From positions 1 through 35,828 of the forward strand of contig NZ_JAEVHL010000043.1 of NCBI RefSeq assembly GCF_016803395.1: a stretch of DNA of 35,828 bases, in the 5' to 3' direction. The translations under genes and the position numbers were made by a program. This stretch comes from Micromonospora tarensis (GTDB taxonomy: Bacteria; Actinomycetota; Actinomycetes; Mycobacteriales; Micromonosporaceae). Of the stretch, positions 1 to 8,021 are shown piece after piece (position 1 is the stretch's first letter; each line of letters opens with the position of its first letter). The notes beneath the pieces were generated by a model. That model ran no database searches. It had not been told where the DNA came from and saw only the letters and a program-made list of their open reading frames with translations.

Positions 1-14
1 CGGCGGCGGGTGGG

Positions 15-890
15 GTGAGGCAGCATGGAGGGGTGACGCAGAGCCTCGACGTGTTGACCTCGCTGGTGGCCGCCGGTGGGGTGGTGGTGCTCAGCGGCGC
101 CGGCCTGTCCACCGAGTCGGGTATCCCGGACTACCGGGGGCCCAGCGGGGTGGCCCGGCGGCACACGCCGATGACCTTCCAGGCGTTCACCCGGGATCCG
201 CTCGCGCGGCGACGCTACTGGGCGCGCAGCCACCTGGGGTGGCGGCTGATCGCCGGTGCGGCGCCCAACGCCGGGCACCGGGCGGTGGCCGGCCTACAGG
301 ACGCCGGCCTGGTCGACGCGGTGATCACGCAGAACGTCGACGGTCTGCACGGGGCGGCCGGCAGCCCGTCGGTGATCGAGTTGCATGGTCGCCTGGACGA
401 GGTGACCTGCCTGGACTGCGGCAACCTGACCTCCCGGGAGGAGCTGGACCGGCGGTTGCGCGAGGCCAACCCGGACTTCGTGGCCCAGGTCGCCGCGGTG
501 AACCCGGACGGTGATGTTGATCTCCCCGACGAGCAGGTGGCGGCGTTCCGGCCGGTGGACTGCGGGATCTGCGGCACCGGGATGTTGAAACCGGACGTGG
601 TTTTCTTCGGTGAGACGGTGCCGGCGCAGCGGGTGGCGCGCTGCTTCGCCGCGGTGGAGGCGGCCCGGTCGTTGGTGGTTCTCGGGTCGTCGTTGACGGT
701 GATGTCCGGGCGCCGGTTCGTGATCCGGGCGGCGAAACGGGGCATCCCGGTCGCGATCGTCAACCAGGGGCCGACCCGGGGTGACGGCCACGCCACGGTG
801 CGCGTCGACGCGCCGTTGGGGGCGCTGTTGCCCCAGTTGGCGGCCCGGGTCGCCGGCGGCGCGGTGGCGGCTGCCCCGGCGGGGGTGTGA
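15..890 (+). CDS. Sir2-family NAD-dependent protein deacylase (sirtuin)
   Basis: NAD-dependent lysine deacylase of the sirtuin family, expected in the cytoplasm, removing acyl groups from protein lysines while consuming NAD. The sequence shows the Rossmann signature [15 protein letters not shown] (about residues 28-42), the NAD/active-site stretch TQNVDGLH followed by ELHGR with the catalytic histidine, two zinc-binding pairs (CLDC and CGIC, about 50 residues apart), and the GSSLTV and VNQGPT nucleotide-binding segments. About 280-291 aa is normal for bacterial sirtuins. The start is unsure: GTG at 15 is used here, GTG at 33 is possible, and the frame is open to the window edge, so the true start may lie outside. 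Next gene is gcvP on the same strand after a 235-bp riboswitch leader, so they are separate units. Confidence 0.9.
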   Translation: MRQHGGVTQSLDVLTSLVAAGGVVVLSGAGLSTESGIPDYRGPSGVARRHTPMTFQAFTRDPLARRRYWARSHLGWRLIAGAAPNAGHRAVAGLQDAGLVDAVITQNVDGLHGAAGSPSVIELHGRLDEVTCLDCGNLTSREELDRRLREANPDFVAQVAAVNPDGDVDLPDEQVAAFRPVDCGICGTGMLKPDVVFFGETVPAQRVARCFAAVEAARSLVVLGSSLTVMSGRRFVIRAAKRGIPVAIVNQGPTRGDGHATVRVDAPLGALLPQLAARVAGGAVAAAPAGV

Positions 891-956
891 CAGGTGGCGC
901 GGGGGTAGGACATCTGCCGGAAACACCGACGCTGGTAGCGTTGAGCACGCCGGTAA

Positions 957-1065
957 CACCCACGTGGGAGAGACCGCCCGAGAGCAGGCAGGGCGGCGCC
1001 GAAGGGGCAAATCCTCCCCGGAACCTCTCAGGCAAAAGGACCTCGTGGGCAGGCACTGTGGAGCG
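957..1065 (+). promoter_or_regulatory. Glycine riboswitch (gcvT-type aptamer) in the gcvP leader
   Basis: The leader contains the conserved aptamer segments: GGGAGAGACCG near 966, GGCGCCGAAGGGGCAAA near 994-1011, and CTCTCAGGCAAAAGGACC near 1025-1042. CCCACG (959-964) can pair with CGTGGG (1044-1049) to close P1. The GGCACTGTGG segment just after P1 is the usual sequence following a first aptamer, but no second aptamer core is visible before gcvP at 1126, so this looks like a single-aptamer form. In known examples glycine binding switches on the cleavage system; that direction is inferred here. Confidence 0.92.
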
Positions 1066-1125
1066 CCCCCGCGGGTGCGACAGAGGGGGAGGCCGACACG
1101 TCGACCTCGTCCCGGGAGCGCCCCC

Positions 1126-3948
1126 ATGACCGTAGAGCAGTTCGCCACCCGTCACATCGGTCCCGGTCCCGACGATGAGCGTCGGATGCTGGAGGTCGTC
1201 GGGCACGACTCGATCGACGAGCTGATGGACGCCGCGATCCCCGAGGTGATCCGCTGGCACGGCACCCTCGACCTGCCGGACCCGGCGACCGAGGCCGAGA
1301 CGATCGCCGAGCTACGGGCCCTCGCGGCGCGTAACACCGTCGCGGTGTCGATGATCGGGTTGGGTTACCACGGCACGCACACCCCGGCGGTGATCCGTCG
1401 TAACGTCCTCGAAGACCCGGCCTGGTACACGGCGTACACGCCGTACCAGCCGGAGATCAGTCAGGGCCGGCTGGAGGCGCTGCTGAACTTCCAGACCATG
1501 GTCACCGACCTGACCGGGTTGGCCACCGCGAACGCCTCCATGCTCGACGAGGGCACCGCGGCGGCGGAGGCGATGACCCTGGCGCGGCGGGCGTCCAAGA
1601 GCAAGAGCCGGGTGTACGTCGTCGACGCCGACGCGTTGCCGCAGACCATCGCGGTGATCACCAGTCGGGCGGTGCCGCTCGGCATCGACGTGCGGGTCGT
1701 CGACGTCGAGCGCGACGAGTTGCCGGCGGAGTTTTTCGGCCTGCACCTGCAGTACCCGGGGGCGTCCGGGGCGGTGCGTGACCACGCGGGCCTGGTCGAG
1801 GCGGCGCACGCCGTCGGGGCCCTGGTCACCGTCGCGGCGGACCTGCTGGGGTTGACGCTGCTGCGCGCGCCGGGGGAGATCGGCGTCGACATCGCCGCCG
1901 GCACCACGCAGCGGTTCGGCGTACCCATGGGCTTCGGTGGACCGCACGCCGGTTACCTGGCGGTGCGCGCGGGCCTGGAGCGGATGCTGCCCGGGCGGCT
2001 GGTCGGGGTGTCGCGCGACGCCGACGGCAACCCGGCCTACCGGTTGGCGTTGCAGACCCGTGAGCAGCACATCCGGCGGGAGAAGGCGACCAGCAACATC
2101 TGCACCGCGCAGGTGCTGCTGGCCGTGATGGCCGGCATGTACGCCGTCTACCACGGCCCGGACGGGTTGCGGGACATCGCGACGCGTACCCACGCGATGG
2201 CGGCGCGGCTCGCGGCCGGGCTGCGCGCCGGTGGTGTGGACGTCGCGGACGTCGCGTTCTTCGACACCGTGACCGCGTCGGTGCCGGGGCGGGCGGCGGC
2301 GGTCGTCGCGGCGGCCGCCGAGCGGGGGGTGAACCTGCGGCTGGTCGACGCCGGCCGGGTGGGGATGTCCTGCGACGAGACGACCACCGGGGCGCACCTG
2401 GGCGCGGTGTGGGCGGCGTTCGGGGTGCCCGCCTTCGACGGCGACGTGGACGCGGCCCTGCCGGTCGGTCTGCGCCGCACCGGTGACTTCCTGAGCCACC
2501 CGGTGTTCCGCAGCCACCACTCGGAGACGGCGATGCTGCGCTACCTGCGGCGGTTGTCGGACTTCGACTACGCCCTGGACCGGGGCATGATCCCGCTGGG
2601 GTCGTGCACGATGAAGCTGAACGCGACCACCGAGATGGAGCCGATCAGCTGGGCGGAGTTCGCCAACATCCACCCGTTCGCGCCGGACTCCCAGACCGTC
2701 GGGTACCGGGAGATGATCGGCCAGTTGGAGTCGTGGCTGGCCGAGGTGACCGGCTACGACGCGGTCAGTGTGCAGCCCAACGCGGGGTCGCAGGGGGAGC
2801 TTGCCGGGTTGTTGGCGATCCGCTCCTACCACGCGTCGCGGGGTGAGACGCACCGCGACGTGTGCCTGATCCCGTCGTCGGCGCACGGCACGAACGCGGC
2901 GTCGGCGGTGATGGCCGGCATGCGGGTCGTCGTGGTGGCCTGCGACGACGACGGCAACGTCGACCTGGTCGACCTGGACGCGAAGATCGACAAGCATCGG
3001 GACGCGCTCGCCGCGATCATGGTGACGTACCCGTCGACGCACGGGGTGTACGAGACGGGCATCGCGTCGCTGTGCGCGAAGGTCCACGACGCCGGTGGGC
3101 AGGTGTACGTCGACGGGGCGAACCTCAACGCCCTGGTCGGGTTCGCGAAGCCGGGCAAGTTCGGCGCGGACGTGTCACACCTGAACCTGCACAAGACGTT
3201 CTGCATCCCGCACGGCGGCGGCGGCCCGGGGGTGGGTCCGGTGGCGGTGCGCGCGCACCTGGCGCCGTTCCTGCCCGGTGACCCGCTGGGCGCGCACGCC
3301 GACGCGACGCCGGCGATCTCGGCGGCGAAGTACGGGTCGGCGGGGATCCTGCCGATCCCGTGGGCGTACCTGCGGATGATGGGCGCCGAGGGGCTGACCC
3401 GGGCGACCGGTGTGGCGGTCCTCGCCGCGAACTACGTGGCGGCGCGGCTGCGCGGGCACTTCCCGGTGCTGTACACCGGCAACAAGGGCCTGGTGGCGCA
3501 CGAGTGCATCCTCGACCTGCGGCCGTTGACGAAGGCGACCGGGGTGAGCGTCGACGACGTGGCCAAGCGCTTGATCGACTACGGCTTCCACGCGCCCACG
3601 ATGTCGTTCCCGGTGGCGGGGACCCTGATGGTGGAGCCGACCGAGAGCGAGGACCTGGCCGAGCTGGACCGGTTCTGCGACGCGATGATCGCGATCCGGG
3701 CGGAGATCGAGCAGGTCGGTTCGGGGCAGTGGCCGGCGGGGGACAACCCCCTGGCGAACGCGCCGCACACCGCGGTGATGCTCAGCGCCGACGAGTGGCC
3801 GCACGCGTACCCGCGGTCGGTGGGCGGATACCCGGCCGGGGTGGACCGGGCGGGGAAGTACTGGCCGCCGGTGCGGCGCATCGACGGCGCGTACGGCGAC
3901 CGGAACCTGGTCTGCTCGTGCCCGTCGCCGGAGGCGTTCGAGGACTGA
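1126..3948 (+). CDS. gcvP: Glycine dehydrogenase (decarboxylating), glycine cleavage P protein
   Basis: P protein of the glycine cleavage system. It uses pyridoxal phosphate to decarboxylate glycine and passes the aminomethyl group to lipoyl-GcvH; cytoplasmic. 940 aa is the full length of the fused alpha/beta-type P protein. The N-terminal half begins FATRHIGP..., contains a [14 protein letters not shown] segment (here [10 protein letters not shown]) and the [20 protein letters not shown] block. The C-terminal half contains [18 protein letters not shown] and the PLP site [17 protein letters not shown], with the Schiff-base lysine at about residue 690. The start ATG at 1126 was chosen because homology begins there and because it follows the riboswitch; the open frame further upstream runs through the aptamer and is not coding. 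GcvT and GcvH are not in the window. A hairpin follows the stop. Confidence 0.97.
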   Translation: MTVEQFATRHIGPGPDDERRMLEVVGHDSIDELMDAAIPEVIRWHGTLDLPDPATEAETIAELRALAARNTVAVSMIGLGYHGTHTPAVIRRNVLEDPAWYTAYTPYQPEISQGRLEALLNFQTMVTDLTGLATANASMLDEGTAAAEAMTLARRASKSKSRVYVVDADALPQTIAVITSRAVPLGIDVRVVDVERDELPAEFFGLHLQYPGASGAVRDHAGLVEAAHAVGALVTVAADLLGLTLLRAPGEIGVDIAAGTTQRFGVPMGFGGPHAGYLAVRAGLERMLPGRLVGVSRDADGNPAYRLALQTREQHIRREKATSNICTAQVLLAVMAGMYAVYHGPDGLRDIATRTHAMAARLAAGLRAGGVDVADVAFFDTVTASVPGRAAAVVAAAAERGVNLRLVDAGRVGMSCDETTTGAHLGAVWAAFGVPAFDGDVDAALPVGLRRTGDFLSHPVFRSHHSETAMLRYLRRLSDFDYALDRGMIPLGSCTMKLNATTEMEPISWAEFANIHPFAPDSQTVGYREMIGQLESWLAEVTGYDAVSVQPNAGSQGELAGLLAIRSYHASRGETHRDVCLIPSSAHGTNAASAVMAGMRVVVVACDDDGNVDLVDLDAKIDKHRDALAAIMVTYPSTHGVYETGIASLCAKVHDAGGQVYVDGANLNALVGFAKPGKFGADVSHLNLHKTFCIPHGGGGPGVGPVAVRAHLAPFLPGDPLGAHADATPAISAAKYGSAGILPIPWAYLRMMGAEGLTRATGVAVLAANYVAARLRGHFPVLYTGNKGLVAHECILDLRPLTKATGVSVDDVAKRLIDYGFHAPTMSFPVAGTLMVEPTESEDLAELDRFCDAMIAIRAEIEQVGSGQWPAGDNPLANAPHTAVMLSADEWPHAYPRSVGGYPAGVDRAGKYWPPVRRIDGAYGDRNLVCSCPSPEAFED

Positions 3949-3958
3949 CGACGGGCGC

Positions 3959-3989
3959 GCCGGGGCGGGCGGTGAGAGGCCGCCCCGGC
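3959..3989 (+). terminator. Hairpin terminator after gcvP
   Basis: A perfect 10-bp stem, GCCGGGGCGG (3959-3968) with CCGCCCCGGC (3980-3989) and an 11-nt loop, begins 10 nt after the gcvP stop. There is no T-tract, as is common in actinobacteria. It also faces the end of the minus-strand gene at 4046 and could act in both directions. Confidence 0.6.
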
Positions 3990-4045
3990 AGCCGCGGCGA
4001 CCTGACCTGGTCGACGGCGGCGACGCGGTGACGCTGAGTGGTCAG

Positions 4046-4246
4046 TTAGGCCACGAGGGCGTGGCGGGCGGGGCCGCGGTGCGGTGCGATGCTGCTGCCG
4101 TCGGGGAGCAGTTCGCCGGTGTCCTCGAAGACGATGACACCGTTGCAGAGCAGGCTCCAGCCCTGCTCAGGGAAGCAGGCGAGGACCCGGGCGGCTTCCC
4201 GGTCGGTGGCTTCAGCGGAGGGGCAGGTCGGTTGGTGCTGGCACAT
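4046..4246 (-). CDS. Small DUF5999-like protein (66 aa)
   Basis: Small conserved actinobacterial protein of unknown function that I recognise as DUF5999-like. It begins MCQHQPTCPSAEA and continues with DREAARVLACFPEQGWSLLCNGVIVFEDTGELLPDG. The Cys/His-rich start (C2, H4, C8) and later cysteines could bind a metal, which is inference. The start at 4246 is preferred over an upstream ATG at 4279 because GGAGA lies 5 nt before it and the family begins at MCQH. The upstream region is shared with the divergent pabB gene. The function is not known. Confidence 0.8.
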   Translation of the reverse strand: MCQHQPTCPSAEATDREAARVLACFPEQGWSLLCNGVIVFEDTGELLPDGSSIAPHRGPARHALVA

Positions 4247-4345
4247 CGGGTTCTCCGGACTGTGGGGGCCCTGTGTCATGGTTCACATGACCAGTGACGC
4301 ACAGTACCAAGCGAAAGTGTCCAGCATCGACCAGGTGTCCGCCGA

Positions 4346-5563
4346 GTGACCGGGAAATCCACTGAACGGATGAGGAAGGTCGGACCATACGGCGTGGAAA
4401 CGCTCCCATCGGTGCTCGTCGACGCACCCGCCGCCCCGGGCGCGTGCCGGGGCACGCTCACCGAACGCGCCCGCCTGCACTGGCACCTGAGCGACGGCGG
4501 CGATCCCGCCGCCCTCGCCGAGGAGTTCCTCGCCGCGCACGGCCTACCCCTGCACGACCTGACCCGCCCCACCCCCCGACACCAGGACGCCGGGGTCTGC
4601 GGCGCCGCGCTCTACCTCTCCGCCGCCGCCGGGGCGCTCCTGGCCGGCGCCCCCACCGGGGCCCCCGAACCCGCGCCGACCCTGCCCGACCTCGCCGTCG
4701 TCGTCTACCACCACGGCAACGCCGCCAGCACCGCGCCCGGCCCACCGACACCCTGGTGGCTCGGCGCGTGGACCGAGAGCTGGACACCACGCCAACACGC
4801 CGACGCGGTCACCCGCGTCCGCGCCGCCATCGGTCGCGGCGACCTCTACCAGAGCAACCTCGTCGGCCACGCCGCCGCCCCCTACACCGGCGACCCGCTA
4901 CCCGCCCTGAGCCGACTCGGCGCGCTCCCGGGCGCCCGCTACGGCGGCGTCCTCACCGGCGACGGCTGGGCCATCGGCTGCGCCTCCCCGGAAACCCTCA
5001 TCGAGGTCACCGACGGGCAGCTCATCACCCGCCCGATCAAGGGCACCCGCCCGGCCACCGCCGCCGGCCGCGCCGAACTGCTCGCCAGCGCCAAGGAACG
5101 CGCCGAACACATCATGATCGTCGACCTGGAACGCAACGACCTGGCCCGCGTCGCCCGCACCGGCACCGTCACCGTCGACGACCTGTTCACCGTCCGCCGC
5201 TGGTGCGACCTCTGGCAGGCCGAGTCGACCGTCCGCGCCGCCGCCGCCGACGGCCTCGGCCTCGCCGACCTGCTCCGCGCCACCTGCCCCGGCGGCTCCG
5301 TCACCGGCGCGCCGAAACTCGCCGCCCTGGCCCAGATCAGCGCCCTGGAACCCGTCGGCCGCGGCGCCAGCATGGGCGCCCTGGGCTGGGTCGCCCCCGG
5401 CCGCCTCGACCTCGGCCTGACCATCCGCACCGCCGCCGCCGACGGTCAACGGCTGCACACCTGGGCCGGCGGGGGGATCACCACCGACAGCGACCCCGAC
5501 GCCGAGGTCGCCGAAGCCGCCGCGAAAACCGCCCCGGTCCGCGCCACCCTGGCCGGGCGTTGA
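4346..5563 (+). CDS. pabB: Aminodeoxychorismate synthase component I (chorismate-binding enzyme)
   Basis: Chorismate-utilising enzyme of the anthranilate synthase I / PabB / menaquinone synthase fold. With an amidotransferase partner, PabB converts chorismate to 4-amino-4-deoxychorismate for folate (or for p-aminobenzoate-derived metabolites). The C-terminal chorismate-binding half is clear: PIKGTRPAT, with the lysine (residue 232 from the GTG at 4346) that marks PabB rather than TrpE (PIAGT); then EHIMIVDLERNDL, CPGGSVTGAPK, and GGGITTDSDPDAE. The N-terminal part is proline/alanine-rich and less typical. The start is uncertain: GTG 4346, ATG 4370 and GTG 4394 are in frame, and AGGAAGG at 4373 could serve the last. 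The glutaminase subunit is not adjacent. def follows after 31 bp and may be co-transcribed. Confidence 0.85.
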   Translation: MTGKSTERMRKVGPYGVETLPSVLVDAPAAPGACRGTLTERARLHWHLSDGGDPAALAEEFLAAHGLPLHDLTRPTPRHQDAGVCGAALYLSAAAGALLAGAPTGAPEPAPTLPDLAVVVYHHGNAASTAPGPPTPWWLGAWTESWTPRQHADAVTRVRAAIGRGDLYQSNLVGHAAAPYTGDPLPALSRLGALPGARYGGVLTGDGWAIGCASPETLIEVTDGQLITRPIKGTRPATAAGRAELLASAKERAEHIMIVDLERNDLARVARTGTVTVDDLFTVRRWCDLWQAESTVRAAAADGLGLADLLRATCPGGSVTGAPKLAALAQISALEPVGRGASMGALGWVAPGRLDLGLTIRTAAADGQRLHTWAGGGITTDSDPDAEVAEAAAKTAPVRATLAGR

Positions 5564-5594
5564 TCCCACCGCCACCGGCGATACGCTGACCAGC

Positions 5595-6104
5595 ATGACC
5601 ATGCGGCCCATCCGGATCATCGGCGACCCCGTCCTACGCACCGAGTGTGACCCGGTCACCACCTTCGACGCCGAGCTGCGCGCCCTGGTCACCGACCTGA
5701 TGGACACCCTGCTCGGCGCCCCCGGCCGCGCCGGCGTCGCCGCACCGCAGATCGGCGTCAGCGCCCAGGTGTTCGTCTACGACGCCGACGGGCACCGCGG
5801 CCACCTGATCAACCCCACCCTCGAGCTGTCCGACGAACTCCAGGACGACGAGGAGGGCTGCCTGTCCATCCCCGGGCTGTACTTCCCGACCGTGCGGGCG
5901 ATGCACGCCACCGCACACGGCGTCGACCAGCACGGCGAGCCACTGACCATCGCCGGCACCGGTTTCCTCGCCCGCGCCCTGCAACACGAGACCGACCACC
6001 TCAAGGGCCGGCTCTACGTCGACACCCTGCGCGGCGACACCCGCCGCCGCGCCCTGCGGGAGATCCGCGCCGGGCGCTTCGACTCACCCAGCCGCCGCGG
6101 CTAA
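5595..6104 (+). CDS. def: Peptide deformylase
   Basis: Metalloenzyme that removes the N-formyl group from nascent proteins at the ribosome. All three motifs are present: GVAAPQIG (residues 47-54), EEGCLS with metal ligand C89, and QHETDHLKG with H131, E132 and H135. At 169 aa the length is normal. Two in-frame ATGs (5595, 5601) are close together. The gene lies 31 bp after pabB and is convergent with the TSUP permease: its TAA stop (6102-6104) overlaps the TAG stop of the opposite gene (6101-6103). Actinobacteria often carry several def copies, so this may not be the only one. Confidence 0.96.
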   Translation: MTMRPIRIIGDPVLRTECDPVTTFDAELRALVTDLMDTLLGAPGRAGVAAPQIGVSAQVFVYDADGHRGHLINPTLELSDELQDDEEGCLSIPGLYFPTVRAMHATAHGVDQHGEPLTIAGTGFLARALQHETDHLKGRLYVDTLRGDTRRRALREIRAGRFDSPSRRG

Positions 6105-6928
6105 CCCACCCACTGGTCGTAACCCAGCTTCGCCACCAACGCCAGCACCACCACCAGCAGCACCACCCGCACGAACCCGGAACCCCGGCGCAACGCCATC
6201 CGCGCCCCCAGCACCGCACCGACGATGTTGCACACCGCCATCGCCGCGCCGAGCAGCCACCACACGTGCCCGGTCACCCCGAACACCACCAGCGCACCCA
6301 GGTTCGTCCCCGCGTTGACGACCTTCGCCATCGCCGAGCCGTGCACGAAATCCGCACCCACCAGTGCGGTGAACGCCAACACCAGGAACGTGCCGGTGCC
6401 CGGCCCGATCAACCCGTCGTAGAGGGCGATGCCCACCCCGGCCACCGCGATCACCACCGCCACCCGCACCGGGGTCCGCCGCTGCGGCACGGCCACCACC
6501 CCCAGCCGGGGACGCAGCAGCACGAACACCGCCACCGCCACCAGGACCACCAACACCACCGGCCGGTACGCCGACGCCGGCACCGAACCGGCGAGCACCG
6601 CACCCACCCCCGCGCTGAGCACCGCCAACCCCGCCGCCGGCCCCGCCACCCGCCAGTCGACCTTCGTCCGACGGGTGTACGTCGCCGCCGCCGTGGCCGT
6701 ACCGAAGATCGCGGCCAACTTGTTCGTGCCCAACGCGGTGGCCACCGGCAACCCCGGGGCGGCCACCAGCAACGCCGGCAGCAGCAACAACCCGCCACCA
6801 CCGACCACGGCGTCCACCCACCCGGCCATCGCCGCGGAGGCCAGCAAAGTCGTCAGCGATACGGCGTCCACGAGCCGCAATTCTGCCCACCAGGGGAGGG
6901 GACCGGGCCCTCCAGTGGCCAGCCTCAC
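6101..6928 (-). CDS. TSUP-family (TauE/SafE, formerly DUF81) membrane permease
   Basis: Predicted inner-membrane transporter of the TSUP family, members of which move sulfite, sulfoacetate or other organic anions; the substrate here is unknown. The first repeat shows the family pattern AGWVDAVVGGGGLLLLPALL followed by LGTNKLAAIFGTATAA; the second repeat shows GLIGPGTGTFLVLAFTALVGADF and a similar NLGALVVFG segment. Seven or eight hydrophobic segments are visible. The start is uncertain: GTG at 6928 gives a 275-aa protein with a charged lead-in, while a GTG near 6869 (VDAVSLTTLLASAAM) would begin at the first conserved block. Just upstream on the same strand is a tiny membrane ORF whose stop is 1 nt from the 6928 start, suggesting coupling. 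Confidence 0.88.
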   Translation of the reverse strand: MRLATGGPGPLPWWAELRLVDAVSLTTLLASAAMAGWVDAVVGGGGLLLLPALLVAAPGLPVATALGTNKLAAIFGTATAAATYTRRTKVDWRVAGPAAGLAVLSAGVGAVLAGSVPASAYRPVVLVVLVAVAVFVLLRPRLGVVAVPQRRTPVRVAVVIAVAGVGIALYDGLIGPGTGTFLVLAFTALVGADFVHGSAMAKVVNAGTNLGALVVFGVTGHVWWLLGAAMAVCNIVGAVLGARMALRRGSGFVRVVLLVVVLALVAKLGYDQWVG

Positions 6929-6929
6929 C

Positions 6930-7013
6930 TCACCGACCCCGGGTACGCCGCAACCACACCCCCAACGCGCCGACCATCACGAACACCAGCACCGAGCAGA
7001 GCAACACCTTCAC
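6930..7013 (-). CDS. Possible 27-aa single-helix membrane protein
   Basis: A short frame, GTG at 7013 to TGA at 6930, encodes one hydrophobic helix flanked by K at the N-terminus and a basic tail (KVLLCSVLVFVMVGALGVW then LRRTRGR). The layout, with a hydrophobic core and then RRxRxR, is typical of small inner-membrane proteins with the tail in the cytoplasm. Its TGA is one base away from the upstream-most start of the TSUP gene, so the two may be coupled. No convincing Shine-Dalgarno sequence is seen, so this could also be just the leader of the TSUP gene. Function unknown. Confidence 0.4.
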   Translation of the reverse strand: MKVLLCSVLVFVMVGALGVWLRRTRGR

Positions 7014-7039
7014 CACCCGGCAACCATGCCACGGGGACG

Positions 7040-7045
7040 TATGGT
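7040..7045 (+). promoter_or_regulatory. Candidate leaderless -10 element (TATGGT)
   Basis: TATGGT fits the actinobacterial TANNNT -10 consensus and ends 6 nt before the GTG at 7052, the spacing expected if transcription starts on the start codon. No clear -35 was seen. It decides the start of the following gene. Confidence 0.5.
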
Positions 7046-7051
7046 GCAGGA

Positions 7052-7831
7052 GTGCGCCTGGCCACCTTCAACGTGCTGCACGGACGGTCCCTCACCGACG
7101 GGCTCGTCGACCCCGACCGACTCGCCGCCGCCATCAGCGCCCTCGACGCCGACGTGCTCGCCCTGCAGGAGGTCGACCGCGACCAACGCCGCAGCGGCAA
7201 CCTCGACCTCACCGCCGTCGCCGCCCGCGCCCTCGACGCACCCCAGCACCGCTTCGCCGCCGCCGTCGTCGGCACCCCCGGCGGACAGTTCCGCCCGCTG
7301 CGCCACGACGACGACGGCCACGGCGAACCCTGCTACGGCATCGGGCTGATCAGCCGACACCCCGTGCGCAGCTGGCACGTCACCCGACTCAAACCGGCAC
7401 CCGTGCGCTCACCGGTCTACGTGCCCGGCCCCCGCGGCGGCCTCATCCTGCTGCACGACGAACCCCGCGTCGTCCTCGCCGCCGTCCTGGACACCCCGCA
7501 CGGCCCGCTCACCGTCGCCGCGACCCACCTGTCCTTCGTGCCCGGCTGGAACGCCCGCCAACTCCGCCAGACCGTCCGCGCCCTGCGCGCGCTACCCGCC
7601 CCCCGCGTCCTGCTCGGCGACCTCAACCTGCCCGCCGGCGCGGCCCGGCTCGTCTCCGGTTGGCAACCCCTGGGCCGGCACCCCACCTACCCCTCCGGGC
7701 AGCCCCGCGTCCAACTCGACCACATCCTCGCCGACCGGCACGCCCTCGCCCAGCTACCACCGGTGCGCGCCGTCACCGCCCCGCTGTCCACCATCTCCGA
7801 CCACCGACCCCTGCTGGTCGACCTCGGCTGA
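7052..7831 (+). CDS. Endonuclease/exonuclease/phosphatase (EEP) superfamily hydrolase
   Basis: Metal-dependent phosphohydrolase fold shared by DNase I-like nucleases, sphingomyelinases and inositol phosphatases; the substrate cannot be told from the sequence. It shows all family blocks in order: RLATFNVLHGR (metal Asn), ALQEVDRDQRRSG (metal Glu), CYGIGLISRHP, AATHLSF, LLGDLNLPAG (Asp/Asn), QLDHILAD and the final ISDHRPLLVDL with the catalytic His. 259 aa. The start GTG at 7052 is chosen from the leaderless -10 and because the fold begins there; the open frame further upstream is antisense to the TSUP gene. No signal peptide is seen. It is divergent from the TSUP unit. Confidence 0.9.
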   Translation: MRLATFNVLHGRSLTDGLVDPDRLAAAISALDADVLALQEVDRDQRRSGNLDLTAVAARALDAPQHRFAAAVVGTPGGQFRPLRHDDDGHGEPCYGIGLISRHPVRSWHVTRLKPAPVRSPVYVPGPRGGLILLHDEPRVVLAAVLDTPHGPLTVAATHLSFVPGWNARQLRQTVRALRALPAPRVLLGDLNLPAGAARLVSGWQPLGRHPTYPSGQPRVQLDHILADRHALAQLPPVRAVTAPLSTISDHRPLLVDLG

Positions 7832-8021
7832 CGACCGTCGGGCCACCGCGCCCCGGGGTACGAGCGCACGCCAGCCCCGCGCCCGCCCGCTGAGCACCGG
7901 GTGAACAGGCACCGGGGGCAGCCCGGCGCCAAGGCGCAAGATTCCCTCAAGATCGTTGCATCGATGAACCCCGACGATCATGCTGGTCGAAACGCGCCAC
8001 GATCAACTCGTCGGAGGCCAC

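Noticed and set aside
1066..1125. Second glycine aptamer
   Set aside because: No second GGGAGAG...GGCGCCGAAGG core in the leader.
1312..3087. Long minus-strand frame inside gcvP
   Set aside because: Shadow of gcvP; Arg/His/Gln-rich with no recognisable domain.
4346..5563. Anthranilate synthase TrpE instead of PabB
   Set aside because: The motif is PIKGTR, not PIAGTR, which favours aminodeoxychorismate synthase.
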